64,000 nt of DNA. Origin: Pardosa pseudoannulata. Lineage: Eukaryota; Arthropoda; Arachnida; Araneae; Lycosidae. Numbering within the stretch: position 1 is the first letter of the stretch; each line of letters starts with the position of its first letter. Shown piece after piece: positions 36,271-51,200 of this stretch. The translations under genes and the position numbers were made by a program. The notes beneath the pieces are model-generated. The model saw nothing but the letters and a program-made list of their open reading frames with translations. It did no database searches and was not told the DNA's origin. The stretch is from NCBI GenBank assembly GCA_032207245.1, contig CM063509.1, positions 96,751,038-96,815,037 on the forward strand, read 5' to 3'.

Positions 36271-39200
36271 CTGAAATTTAAAAAATAGATAGTAGTATAC
36301 CAAATATGGAAAATTTTTTAAAAATAAACAGCATAAAAAATATTTTTTTTCCCAAGATAAGTTGAAATAAAATTACTAGTGCTAAAATTGCTGAATCAGT
36401 GAGATTGCATTACTAAAATTAACAACATTTGTTGTATTACACAAGATTCCCACTTAACTGGCCTAAATGGGTCAGGAGTTAATCCAGTTAAGGCAGAGAA
36501 TGAAAAGAAATTATTTAATTGATGGAAATGCACTTTTTTATAATTAAAGTAAGCATTTATTTAATGTGTCAATTTATTAAATATAATTTACATACAACTA
36601 GAAAGAATGCTTAAAACATTCAGTGACATCAATCAGTATTCTTTGGACTAGCATATAGCCCGTCATATGACAGGATCAGTAAAATTTTTAATTTACCAGA
36701 ATTGTAAAGAACCTTATGAGGCAGGTAAAAAAAAATGGTTTGTTTTTATGGCTGAGAATTACTTTTCAACAAAAATAATCGATTAAAATTATCACATATG
36801 TACTTACTCTATTATTTCAGTCAAATAAAAAAGATAATTATTTATGTAATATCTAAGTTTAATGATAAAACGTATGAAAATAATGCAGAAAGTATTTAAA
36901 TAATTTAAAATAAGAAATGATTAAATGAGATGGTTAAAGTAATGATGTCATAATGCTAGAAAAAAATTGTTATTTTTACCTATTTATTATGTGATAAATT
37001 GATAAATTTAATCGCTTGCTCTTAAAATGGCGCTTTATATAATGGCATTAAACGCTCAAAAAGGGGACGGGGTGGATTTTGAACGTTTTAGAGAGGACAG
37101 TATTTTTCGCTGTGATACGAAGCTTATTCATACCAATTTACTTCAGAATCAGATCTATAGTTTAGGAAAAGACAAACTTGACTCGCTTTGAATTTTGCAA
37201 ACCCTAAGTTATCAAAAATCCAATATGGATGCTCTATCCATTCCAGGTCCAACAGCTTCATAACTTCGAGGACAGATAACTTAGGCTATTCTTACATTAC
37301 GAGAAGAAAGTTTAAGGATACACAACATGAAATGTTTATGTGACCAGGGACATTCATAAAGCAATACGTGAATTTAATAAAATAAAAATAATAAAAATTA
37401 TAAAAAGTTGAAAAAATAGTAAAAATTTATTTTAAAAATAATAAAACAACTTTCGGAATAAAAATTTAAAAGAAAAAGCAGAAAATATTAAATTTATTAG
37501 ACATAAAAAAAAATTGGCAGCATCAGGGATAGAACTGTCAACCCGAGAAGAATGACGATCAAGTAGGCGGATATTTTACCAAACGTACAATGCCTGCACG
37601 TTGTGAGTGAACTAATTAGATTATATGAAGTCAGGTAGTCAAGTAGAAACAGTCCAGAAATTTAAATATTACTCTCCGCCTTTGCCATCCTATCAAGAAT
37701 GAATTTCGTATAGAATAAGAGGAAGGATAAGGCTTGAAATAATAGCATTAGACGCTCGAAAAGGGGGGATGGGGTGGATTTCGAACTCGCTTTCAATTTT
37801 GCTAACCCTAACTCATGAAAAATCCAATATGGATGCCTATGTCACTCCAGGTACAACTGCTTCAGAAATTCGCTGACAGACAACTTAGGCTATTATTATA
37901 TAGGGGATTAAGATACATGTGCCATTTTCTTTAAAAAGTCAACACATGTCATTTTTTTTACTGGACTGCATTCTAGTCAACACCTTCCTCACATTCCAGG
38001 ACACTTTTACTTTTGAACTGAGAAGATTGTGCGATACAATTACTGCACAAAAATAAATAAAAAAATAAATTTAAAAATTGAAGAAACACTTTGTGTGTTT
38101 CTTCAATTTTTAAATTTATTTTTTTATTTCATATTTAAAATTGAACACTTACAAAAATTTTGTCTACTTTTTATTTTTGTACTCAAATTTAAAATATGGC
38201 CAATTAAAGTGGAAATGCAGTTAAATGTCAACCAGTTAAGAAGCCTCCTATATATTATACTTCATAAAGATTTTTGAGGGAAAATAGCCTATATTTATTT
38301 AAAAACAGCATAGAGAATTATATGGCTTGGAAATAAATGAAATAAATAGTCAAAAACCATGATCCATTTCATATGTGTTTTTTTTTCTTTTTCTTTTTGT
38401 AAAGTGGATAACTATACAAAGACCTATTATACACTAATAACTTCACTACACATTTGTTTTGTTAGTTTGAAATGGCATTTGAAATTACCTAAAAAGTTTC
38501 TTAAAAAATCTTTTCAAACTTATTTTTACTCCATTTTTATTTGATATTTTTTTTTAACTGTGCTGCAAATAATTTCAGATATTTTTATGTGTTCTGTAAA
38601 CCAAAAAAATTTGAGAAACACCTGTATGAAGAATACAGTTAACAAGCAAAATTTTATTTAGAACAAGATTATAGATTAAAATTCACCAGTTACTAAACCT
38701 AATGTGAAAACATAAGGTATATAGTTGAATTATAGGGAGAAAATATTGCTGTTGACAAACTTTCAATTTAATTTTCTGCTTCAAAAATAATCTCTAAGAT
38801 GAGTGCTGCATAATTTTACTATAGTTAAAACAGCTTATAATTAAGAGCAGGCAAAAATTTACTTAGTTTCCCATGTATTTTTTAGTTTAAATATAAAAAA
38901 ACCTTTTAAAAATATTAAAATAGTCAACAAATATGAAAATTCACACGAAATTCTAAACTTACAAAATTGGAATTGTGTTTCTAGAAATGTTTAAAATAAT
39001 TTATTATGCCCCCATACCATCAGTTTTTAGAAATGTTATTCAGTATTTAAAATAAGGTAAAATTATACTAAGAACCTAAAATCTATTTGAAACTAATCAC
39101 TTGGAATTTTTTCATTTTGTTCATTCAGATATTTTATTGGTTTAAAAAATATACAATTTCTTATTATTAAAATAATTTTATCAATCTTACCTTTCAAAAT

Positions 39201-42200
39201 ATAATCAGTAAGTAGAGTTGGTACAGTTGGACTGTCATCATTTATTGCCTGCAATACTAAAATATAAACACACACAAAAGTTTAAAATATCAAAACTTGG
39301 AATATCTAAATCTTAATTTAAAACTTTTGATTATAGACACAAAATATATTTTAAAATTTCCTATTCATTTTCAAAGAAGAAAGAAAATAAATGACTGATG
39401 ATAATAATAAAAATATTTGTTATTATTTAATGAAGTGGTTTTCTAACTCAATCATAAAATTAAACAAATATGAAAATTATTTTCATTAGACATAAACTTA
39501 CATTCTGGTACAATTCACTTAAAAATTTACTTAATATAAAATCTATTCTTGTTTTGTTTTTAGTGAATGGATTAATGACGTTTTCTTTGACATCTGTGCA
39601 ACAGGTGAGCAATATTGTCTCAGTTGAAATTATTGTAAGTGCATTTACACGATTCTGATTTACAAGAATACTTATAAATATTTTTATTATCTTTGAAGGT
39701 GAAAAATAGGCTTGAGGTTTGATAGTAGCAACAAAATATAGCAACAACTACAGAAATTTAATTCTGTATAACTGTAATAACCAAAATATTTGAAGCAACA
39801 GAGTAATCAGTATAAACATAACTGCAAACAGAGCAAAGACACTGCTTGATGCACATAGCTGCTTTCTGCATCTCACTGTGACTGAAAATGACTGCACATG
39901 CATCAATATACATAAGATATGGCACTGTGGTATGCACAGTGCTGCATGTTATATTGGTTCTGGCGATGTCAATTCAAATGCATATTTTCCATTTCCTCTA
40001 CAGTAAATTATTGATCATCATTTTTTAAATTAAAAATTTTTAAAAAGTAGGACAAGACTTGATTTGGAGTGCTACGGTCTTTTTGCAACACAAGGGCTAA
40101 TGAGACCGGGACCTACTGCTTAAAGCTGATTCCGAACGGGTACAAACATCCATGCCACAGTGGGATTAGAACCCACAAACTCCGGTACCGAAGGCCAGCA
40201 CCCTAACCAATTGGCCATTTTTCAGCTAAAAAGTAGGACAAACCAGGAAGAAACCTTTTACAATGAGAAGCTTTCAATGATCTTTAAACTTTTATATAAT
40301 CATTAATGATTTATTTAACTACTTACTTCATTTCCAGTTGTAATACATACAAACTTTGCTGTATTGAACATGGATATAGAAAAATGTAATCTTTCCCAAC
40401 ACTGTAACTATTTAACAAATGTTATTTTAAGGGGGGGGGGGGGGGGAATCACCTTTATAAACTATAATGTAATAATTTTTTATCAATTTCTGTACTTTGT
40501 TATGTTTTTAGCATTTATGAATTGAAGCAATTTTTTCATTATGAATTATACCAAATGTTATTAACCATTTCATTCATACAAATAAAAAAAAGAGTATAGT
40601 AGAAAATTTTTATACATATATTCATACATGATATTCTTCAAATTGCCATTTTGATATGAATGCATTGTGTGCACATTTTTATAAAAACTAAGGCACATAT
40701 ACACTTGAATTTAAAAATATGTCTTCTTAAAATGCTATTCTATAAACGACACTAAAATTTTTAATGGCCTTTGTATAAAAAAATTTTTTCAGCTTAATGA
40801 ATTATAGAAACAAAAATTTGTTCATAAAAATATAATAAAAGTACTTGCTAAAATAGGTACACTGGTTTTTTGCATATAACGATTTTAATTTACTAAACTT
40901 AAAATCAAGAACATAAAACACATCATCTATAATATTATAATAGAGATCATGCTACATTATCCTATAAGCAAATATCCAAAATTTTTCAATTCTAAATACT
41001 TCTTAATTTTGAAGTAATGTTGCATAGATAGTTTAAATTAATAGTTTTGAGAAAAAGCAATTTAAAATTAAAAATTTTATGCACTTGCTATGCATTTTTT
41101 AACTATAAACTCTGTTTTAATATATACATAGACTTTAGTATTTTAACAAATTCCAAAGACTAGATTAATGCAAAATTCTTATTACAAAGTTTTTAAAGGC
41201 ATGCACAGTATTAAAAACATATGTATAATTTCTTCTTGGAAAAGAGGGACTTCTAAGGATTAAAGCTATTTAAACATTTCATCCCCACACTGACAAGACA
41301 AGTAAAATATAATGTTGATTGAAATAATGTCATGAATTCTACAGACATAGGTTTCATTATCATTTTTAAAAGAAATATACTTTAATCTTTAAATAAAGCT
41401 GGTATATACTATATGTATATATATGTTACTGTAAAAGCCCAAAGGCTGGTAAATCTAAGCTTTTATCAAAGTGTTTTGGTAAAAAATCAAAGAATGTTTT
41501 AATATGATTCCATTTGGGGCTTCTACCATGCTTTTGTGGTAAAACTTAGTTACTAACTGCTTCCGGTAAAAGTCCAAGTGATGGATTAAGAAATAAAAAT
41601 AAAATCGCAATATTTATGCCATTTCACAAATAAGATCCAATGTGATAAAGTTGAATTAATGCAAAATTCTCGAGATTGTTAATGAAGAGATTTCAGTAAT
41701 TTTGGCAGTAGATAAAAAAATTAAAATTATAAAATTTAAAAAATAAGAAAAAAATAGTATGTTTTCTTTTATACTACTACTTTAATGCTTCTTACTACCA
41801 TTAACAATAAAGTTGACTTATGGCATATTGATTTACAACACATATTAGCTGAATTGCACAAATCCATTTTTGTAATACACTTTTTTAAATAGTTGTATTT
41901 TTTGAGTCCGATTTTTCCCCAGCTAAAGAAAGTTTTTTTCCCTATTTCACATACATTTACTTCTTATATACCAACTTCTTCAATGTTTTAAAAATTTTCT
42001 TGGCAAAAAGTACACTGGTTTTTTGTGTATAATGATTTTAATTTACTAAACTTAAAATCAAGAACATAAAACACATCATCTATAATATTTAGAATAATGA
42101 CTAGTACTGATTTTGAATCAATTTTTGATCTATCAATATCAGGTACTTGTTTTGGAAAGTTTTTAATATACACTTCATCGTCTTTGCTTCTGAAACCTTT

Positions 42201-45200
42201 TTTTAGTTGTCTCTTGAACATGCTTTCACATTTTAAATTTTGCTGTTATTTGAATTTGTTAAATCCAAGTATATATCTGGTTCCTTTATTTTCTATTAAT
42301 ACTTCAATATGCACTTCCCCCGTTAAACATGGTTATTTTTTTTACATGTATAATTATTATCTTGCAATTCTAAATCAACTGCAATTTGAGATTAATGCCT
42401 TCATCTTCTGTATTAATGATGCATACATTATTAATATTTTAAATCTTTATAAGTCATTTTAAATGCTAGATTAAAGCTTCTCAAACCTTTTTTACCATGG
42501 TATCCAATTTATGTATTTTAGCAGTTGTACATAGGTCAACTTTGACACATATATAAGGACATCTCTTAGCATGTTTCGACAGTGGTAAAGAAAAACAACT
42601 TATATTTTAAATTTAAATTTACTTCTTGGTGTCTAATATTTTCACAATTTTACACTACCTTATCTAGATTACTGTCACAGTGCACAGTTTGATAGCTGTG
42701 GCATCAGACCATGTGGCCAGTGAAATCCTTACTTAGATTATAACGATAATAGTTTCAACTCTGCTAACCCCAAATAAAGGTAAGCTTTTTCATAAGTTTA
42801 AGTAATATAAGCAAAAAAAGCTATGATTGTCAATTTATCAATTGCTTCCGGCTAATGAAGAATTGTGTTTTTTAGAAGATTAGCCGATCTGTTACCATTA
42901 TAATACAGTTGTTTTGTTGCAATTATAACACAGATAAGAGACATTTAAAATTAATTTTTTAATTTTTATGTTTTTTCCCCATTTCAATTTTTTAGAAAAC
43001 TCTATTTACTTTTTGCTGTTATACACTTTCTTTTTTGTTCTTTTTTAAAACTGCTTTTTGCTGTTATACACTTTCTTTTTTGTTCTTTTTTAAAACTGCT
43101 TCATTAATTTTTGCCAATTTAGCAACTTTTTGTTGCCAATGGCAAAAATCGTCACGAAAAAACACAACTGTTTCATGGATCTGTATATAAGCCAATCCCC
43201 CCACTTTAGGTCGATAAAAAGCCTAAAAAAGTTTCAGCTTATACACAGAAATATACAGTACTTTTATATAACTAAAAATTTCACATGAACTGTTTATGAT
43301 TTGATTACAAAATTCTCTCACATTGTCATATTAGAGAATGTTCAAGCCTCCAAAAGTTGTGATAATATCCAGGTGATATGCTACTTCCTCAATTCTTTTA
43401 TTGTTTAAACTTCAGAGTAGGACGAATTTTGTAAAATGACCTTGATATACCAAAATGACTTTCATTTGACAATCAGGATTGGACTGCATATTTGTTAGGT
43501 CAACTTGGCATTAAGATTTCATTTTGCTATGCACAACTGGTTTGATTACAATCCCCCCCCTTTTTTTTTTTACAGTTTTGGTGCTTTTTCTGGCATAATT
43601 CATATAGACAAATGGTCAACTGCAATAAGTGTAAAGTGTGACACTCATCAAATGTTAGATAATACAGGATTTCTGCATGATGATGCAATAGATTATAGTG
43701 TTTAAACCTTCTATAATGAACTATTTGTCTTTCCTTCATACACATATCATACACATTTTTTTTTCTTTATTCATTTATTAAAGAAGTATATTTCTCATTT
43801 GTTAAATAAAATCTGTTATCGAAATCAGTAATGGCTGTGATTATACATATTAAAGAAGACAAGTTTTATGTTCTTTGTACTAAGCTTGGTAAATTAAAAT
43901 CATTGTACATTTTAATGATTTACTGTTGAAACAATTTACAAAAAAAAAAAAAAAACATTAAACACCAAAAATTGGTACATAAGAAATAAGTGTATGTGAG
44001 GCAGTAAAAAAACTTTTTTTAGTTGGGGGGACAAAAACTTAATGTAACTTTTCGAAAAAGTGAACTGCGGAAATGTGTTTATGCAAATCAGATAATCTAC
44101 ATTGTAATTCAAAATTACATAAGAGTCTACTTTGCTATAACAGGTAGTAAGAAGTATTAAAGTAGTTGTATTAAACAGAAACATTCATTTTTTTTTATAA
44201 TTTTTACTTATATTTTTTTAAAGCTATCAATTAATTTTTTTTAACTATTGCTAAAATTACTGAAATCTCATTATTAGTTATCAAGAAAATTATGCATTAA
44301 TTCAGCTTTTTCATATGGGATCTTATTTGTGAAAAGGCATAAATAGTGTGTTTTTTAATTTTTTTCTTGTAACTCTTTCAAAAAGTATTCAAGTTTCATA
44401 AACATAATCTTATACCTTATTTTGATCACTTTTATAATTTAAATTTATATCATGAAATAAAAAATTAAAGTGAGCTTTAACATTTTTTAGACACACTGTA
44501 TACAATATATCTGCAAATGGAAAATCTTACAAATAATTGTACATTTCAGGCTTTTATTAATAGCCTAGATTTTACTGCAAAAGCTAAGATTTATCAGACT
44601 TCCGGCTTTTCAGTAACATACATATATGTAAAATGGAAATTTAAATATTATTTAACACCTTGTCTATAAACTTCCAAATAAAGTACAAATTAATTCTTCC
44701 CTTGGAGTTCTCTATTCAGAAGTTTCACTATATTTTATGTCAACTAACAGAAACTTAGAAATATTAATACAAAATTCGACATACTTTTGATCAAAATTTG
44801 TAATGTTTGGTTATCTGGTGACCCTCTTTCTGGATCATATGGAATAACTGTACTCAGGTACTAAAGAAAAAGATAAATATCTCAATGGAGACAGCACTAA
44901 TATAAACATAATACAAATATTTTACAAAATTTTAAAATATTAACTTAAGATAAACTAAGAATAATTAATGAAAAATAAATATGTTTAAAATTTAAATTCT
45001 TTACATCAGATTGTAAATTAACTGATGACTTAATACTTCAATTAAATAAATTCTCGTAATGATTATATATAAAGACCGTAAATTATTAACCCTTTGACGT
45101 ATGGTGGTTGCGCCAAGAAACCACTTGTTAAATAACTTTTCTTTCAGATTCTTAAAAGCATATGAATATTTTTTCATTTTCTGTGTTTTTAACACTTCAA

Positions 45201-48200
45201 ATTATCAATAAAGGGCAATACTACACTCAGTTTTCTTTTTTGTTAATGTGTTTAAAGGAAATTCAACTTGTGGCTCTTATGACCCCAAAATAAAAGTACT
45301 TACCGAAACAACAGTTATAATTTCTTTAGTCACTTAATAGTTGCACCTTATTAATGACAATTATACAACACGCCCCCAAAGTTAAATATACCTAGTTAAA
45401 AATATTTTATCTTTTTCACGCAGTACAAGAGAAGTGCTTTCGGCATTAACCCCCCGCACACACACACACCATAGAATGTAAAATTTATATTCTATATATT
45501 TCCCATTTAAAATATTCATAAATATAATTTATAAAAGAATTTCATTAAATTCCAAAGTTTTTTTAGCTGTGCCTCTCAAAGGGTTAACAGTACTTTTAAG
45601 ACTTAAGTTTTTTAATTTGTTATTTCAATTTTGTAATGTTTTATAGTAAATTTTATATTATCATGTATTACACTTTTCACTGAACTAACAATATATGTTT
45701 AATTGCAATTGGAATCTTAAAAACAAGCAATAAACTAAGAATAACTAAAATTTTGTGTTCAGTAATTCTTTTTTTATTTCTTTAGACTGTAAAGTTTTAC
45801 AGTTTTAAAAAAATATCCACATCAAGATATATTATGCCTTTAAGTATAACAATCTATATATTGCTGATTAGAAATAACTCTTTTATATAACATATTAGCA
45901 AGTTTGCCCATGCTTTGCTATGGTGAACTTAATATATTACTTTTAAACAAAAATTTATTTTTCGTGAATAACTCTCTATATTCGTCACAGTTCAGTTCGA
46001 GTCATTGGCATATTTATATATTTCTATCATAGGCGTATTATAACATTATTCAATTTTTATAATCGAATTTGTGTCATACTAAATTTGCTCAAACTTTTTT
46101 TATGGTAAAATATAAATTTAACCCTAAATTACATTACTGTATTACTACTGTACGTTGATTAGCAAAGTTAACAGATCTTGCCATATTACGTAATAGAATA
46201 GGAAGCAGAGGTTTTGACAGCAACAGTGCAATTTTGGTGGTATAAATAAATGTTGTCTAAAATTAAGGAAATTTATGACAAACCACATAGTTTAGTATGA
46301 AACAGAAACACACATTCATATAGTGAAACATATGAATATGAAGATAACTATATAAAATGATAGGTTTTTATTTGCCCATGAGAGTCACTGAAATTTGTAC
46401 TTTTTGTTGTTAGAATATTGTTGATAAACATTTCATTGCAACTTAAAAATTAACCAAGAATTAAATTTAAAATCAGTTCTCATATAAAAATGCTATAATT
46501 TGCGTCACATAGAAATGAAAGTGAATAGCTTTATATCTCAATTTCCATGTCAAATCAAATTCATACCACGTAGACGATGTTTAAATAATATAAAATAAGA
46601 AATGAATAAATGAGATATTTAAAGAAATGACGTCATAATGATAGAAAAGTATCATTTTCACCTATGTATTATGTAATAAATTAAAACTTTTAATCTCCTG
46701 CTTTTAACAGAGGAAAACTGCGTTTAAAACAATTACTTGGGATGACGTCACATTGCTAGAAATATTGCTTCTTTCACTTAGTTATGATGCGATAAATTAA
46801 AAAGTGAATCGTTTGCGTTTAACTGGGGAAAATAATGCTTGGAATAATGACATAAAATGCTCGAAAAAGGGGGAAGGAATGAATTTCGAATGTTAAAAAT
46901 TTACAAAAATCTTCCCAGGGATGTACCTAATAATTTCCCAAATTTTCACAGCGATTGGATGCATGGTTTTTGAGTCTATTGAGTACATACATACATACAG
47001 ACACAAATTCATTTTTATATATATAGATTTTATACTATCATGTATTACACTTTTCACTGAACTAATCAATATAAGTTTAATTTCAATTGGAATCTTAAAA
47101 ACAAGTAATAAACGAAGAATAACTAAAATTTTACAGTATTAAAAAAATATCCACATCAGGATATATTATGCCTTTAAGTATAACAACCTATATATTGTTG
47201 ATTAGAAATAATAACTCCTTTTATATAACATATTAACTGAATAACACAGGATTTAATACAGACCTTGGGTTCACTGCCAGATATTACTCCATTTCGAGTA
47301 CCTTTCTTTTTGTCCACATTTAAATGCCTTCTTTTGTTTTGAATGCTTAAAACCAAGGAAATAAAAGTATTCTTTAGTTCCTTCTCAAATTCTAATTCAT
47401 CTCTCAGAGCTAATTCATGAATCAATGTTTCTGAGTGATCTTGTATCAGGCTTTCAATATTGTTTAACAAATCATGAAGTTGAACTAACGTCAGCATTTT
47501 TACCTCTGTAAATTAAAAAAGTAAAGTAAAATAATTAAATTGTTTTATAATATGAATTTAAAACATACAACAATTGGCCAGATGTTCGAAAATAGCATAT
47601 TCTTAAGTTTGCAAACGTGATCAATAGTAAGAATTTTTAGTATTGTTCATAATTTCAACAATTATTTGAACAGGTAAAATGTATCTACAGTTCATATTTT
47701 AATTCAGGATACACCACAATTTTGGTATTCAGCTTGTTCAGCAATTTTGCTGAATATTTGGTCTAGTCAAATATTGTTAAATATTTGAATGAATAAATTC
47801 ATGGTAATAAGTGATTTTTTTTAACCGTGATATTAAACATATATTTAATAAAAAGTTATTTCAGGGTTATATTTCACTGCATTAATTATTAGAAAATCTA
47901 ACACTTATTTAATTTAAGTTGCATAATACATGTGTATTTTATAATGTTTTAAAAGCAAAATTGTTTTCTTGATGCAGATTTATCATAGCTTTAGAACTTT
48001 TTATGTTAAAATGCAAATATAAACAGTTGGTTACATAGAGGTCTGAATACTATTTGCATCAGCAATTAAACTTTTTTCCATGACGAATACCCTTGATAAT
48101 ACCAATATACGCAGTACAAATATATATTAATTATAAAAATAAAACATTAATTATAAACTTAATGTCTTTTGGTACTTAGAGAAACAAGTTACATGAGATA

Positions 48201-51200
48201 TAAAAAAATGTACTGTTTAAAAATGGTTTATACGTGTAAAAAATCATTGTGAAGTCTAAAATAGGATGTAAGAACAATATTTTTTCAGCATTTACAAGAA
48301 GTCTACTTCATGTAGTTTATATATTACCAGCTTCAGAAAATAAATACTCAATATATACTGTGCTTCCTAGAGCTGAAAGACATTTTCTTATGAAATTTGC
48401 AAGTCTTGAAATGTTTTCTGCATTTGCTTTTGCCAATTAAGTGGATATTCCATCTTACCTATTACAACTTATCAAAAGAAGAATTTACCTCTAAAAAATT
48501 TACCTATTGAATTTTCTTCTGTATTCATTTCTATTAAAAATTATGCATGTATTCTGTATTTAAAAAATATTAAGCTGCCAAATATTTTGTATTTGGCTAA
48601 ATGATCATTTGCTACCAGCCTACAGGGTATCTGCCAAAATAAATTTTTTCAAATCCATGACTTTTCATGACTTTCCCTGATTTAACAGATCATTTTCCAT
48701 GACTTTAAAAAGTTTTCGTTAAAGTATATATGAATAAAACTTCTGATGTACATACAAATAAAATATATGCTTTTAGAGGAATTACAGGAATTTTATCATA
48801 AAAAGACTATAAACTTACTTTATATGTGTTAATAAACTCGCATACATAAAAATAAATTGTTGCATCTACATACCTAAGTTTAATCATATAGCAATTTTTC
48901 AATCCAAATGTTTCCAATTTGAATTCAGGGTATTTTGGTATTATCTAGGTGACCATGAATAATAGCCAAATATAACCCTATACTGTTTATATACAATATC
49001 CCTAGAGATAAACTTATATTTTGTGCAAAAATCTAAACTAATTTTTTATAAAAAATAATTATTATATTAATAAAATTTTAATCTACAATTTAAGAAAAAA
49101 CCAGAATAATATACATTTACCCACCCATTAAGCTTTCTTGCTTTGAGTTTCCTTGGTGAACAAATGTTACTTGGCAATATGGTCAATAGAATAATACATA
49201 AATATCAAACTCAGTAACTTCAGCCAAATGACAAGTAAAAATAGAATTAAACAATTCAATGCATTTTTTTAATTAGTAGTTTAGCGGATTCATGACTTTT
49301 ACTCATTTTACTTGAAAAATCAAGACTTTCCATGACAAAATTAATCCATTGTCTAAATCCATGATTTTCTATGACTTTCCCTGACTTTCCAGGTGCGCGG
49401 AAACCGTGAGCCTAGTTTTCATTTAAATCATTAAAGTCCAGTTATAAAGAATTTACTAACTTAGTGACTGTTGCTATAATTAAAGAATTAACAACAATAT
49501 TTTAAGTAGGATTAAATGGAATGTTGTATGTTCAAATTTTAGGATAAATTATTTCTTATAAAATATAAATAATAGCTTAAAAATAAAAATTTTTACCATC
49601 TTTATACATGCCAATATACATTGCTACTTTGCTCTTTAAATCATCTGGTGATTTCTCAGGAGTGTCACATGTGTTAAGAGAAGGAGATCTCTGTTGCTAT
49701 GAAAAAGACAAACATATATATATATATAATTTAAGTTAAGCTTACACAATCAAATTAACTTTATAAAAATTCTTTACACTATGTTGATAAAAAAAAAATG
49801 TAAAGAATATATTTAATAATTATCTAGCGAGATATTTCAGAATAAATAAGAAAACTACCTGAATCATTTCCTCAATTTCCTCTAAAACTTGTTCAGCAGT
49901 AAATAAAGGTTCTTGTTGCAAATTCTTAATTAATAATGAGCGCATATCCACTTCTTTGGGGGATTCATCTTTTGATTCACAATCCTACAAATAAGAATAT
50001 CATTTAATAGCATACAATTCAAGGAACTATATTCAGGAGGGCTTTTTAGATATTAGTACATATGAAGCACATACCATATTTTGATTCATATTTATTAGAG
50101 AATGTTGAAGCCCTTTGGCACATGATTTTGTCCAGTCAATAGGCAAAATGCTACCAAAGTTCCCAGTTAGAGTCCACCATATTCTAGGGGAAGGGGAAAA
50201 AAAAAAAAAAAAAAAGACAATAATTTAGTCATTTTTAGAATTTGTTAATAAAAAATATTTTACATTACACTGGCAACTACCATTTTCTCTTTATATACTT
50301 TATTGTGAAATATTTTTCACTCTTGCTTTTTATGTGTAAAATTTTTATAAAGTATGTACATACTTAATTTTGATATAACATTACATATGCTGAAAACATT
50401 TTCTAATTATTAAACTATTTCATAAAACAAATTTTTTATGAAATTTTCTAGAGAGAAACTGTTTGAAAAACGTTCATGAATTAGTGAAAGAAGTTCAATA
50501 TTCACAGTTTTAAAAATATATATATTTAAATATAAAGTTAAAATATAAAATATACTTTTAAAACTAAAGAAAAAGTTTATATACCTTCAATTTAAAATTT
50601 TTTCTGTTGAGAAGAAAAATTAAACCCTAACTGTGTACCTCACATACACAAGGGAGAGGGTCGACCCCTCCAAATAGGCTAAAAAAAAGTTAATAATTTT
50701 TTTATTTTCAGCATAAAGATTTTGTCTCAGCTAATGTACTTGTGTTAATTTTTAAGCACATATTTTATGTTATTTTTTAAGACATAATTATATAATAAGC
50801 ATTTATATAATAATTTGACAAAATTATAATATAAGTGCAAAAAATATATTTATCTGCCTTGTTTTTGTTTACCTCCTCTTCTAAAAAATTCCATAAATGC
50901 TGCTGGTTTAAAGAAACCCATTTTTTATGATTTTTAAGCTAGAAAATCATAAAATGTAAAAGTTGTACACAGGGTCATTCGTTAGCCATTTGCTGCCTAC
51001 ATACAACCTAAGATTGCTGTCTCCCAAATTATAAGAAATGCTTAGTAATTAATAAAATTATTTCATGATGACTATGTACTTACACTTGTAATTTCGAAAT
51101 CAACAAAAGAATAATGTTTTAATTCAAGATACAATCTATGAATAATTTGTGTCTATTTATATATTTTTCATAACTTTTATTTAACTACTTATTTTTCATA

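Larger units (their letters stand above)
41424..44618 (-). mobile_element. Ginger-like DNA transposon candidate, 3.2 kb
   Basis: Imperfect inverted ends of about 40 bp: TGTTACTGTAAAAGCCCAAA at the left and, inverted, TGTTACTGAAAAGCCGGAAG at the right, both continuing to GATAAATCT/GGTAAATCT-AAGC. TGT ends are expected of integrase-related (Ginger) elements. Flanks are TATA and TACA. The minus strand carries the peptide at 42221-41988. No integrase DDE core could be read in the remaining 2.3 kb, which also holds an inverted AT-rich filler and a 45-bp tandem duplication. Confidence 0.5.

Noticed and set aside
36430..38250. CTTAACTGG motifs at 36453 and 38235 as ends of a larger transposon around Helitron copy 1
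   Set aside because: The two motifs match over only about ten bases and no target duplication is visible.
39093..39275. Open frame extending Unc-76 exon 7 beyond TDYILK
   Set aside because: A strong donor (GTAAGA) follows the Lys codon and the family C-terminus continues in the exon at 36270 with matching phase.
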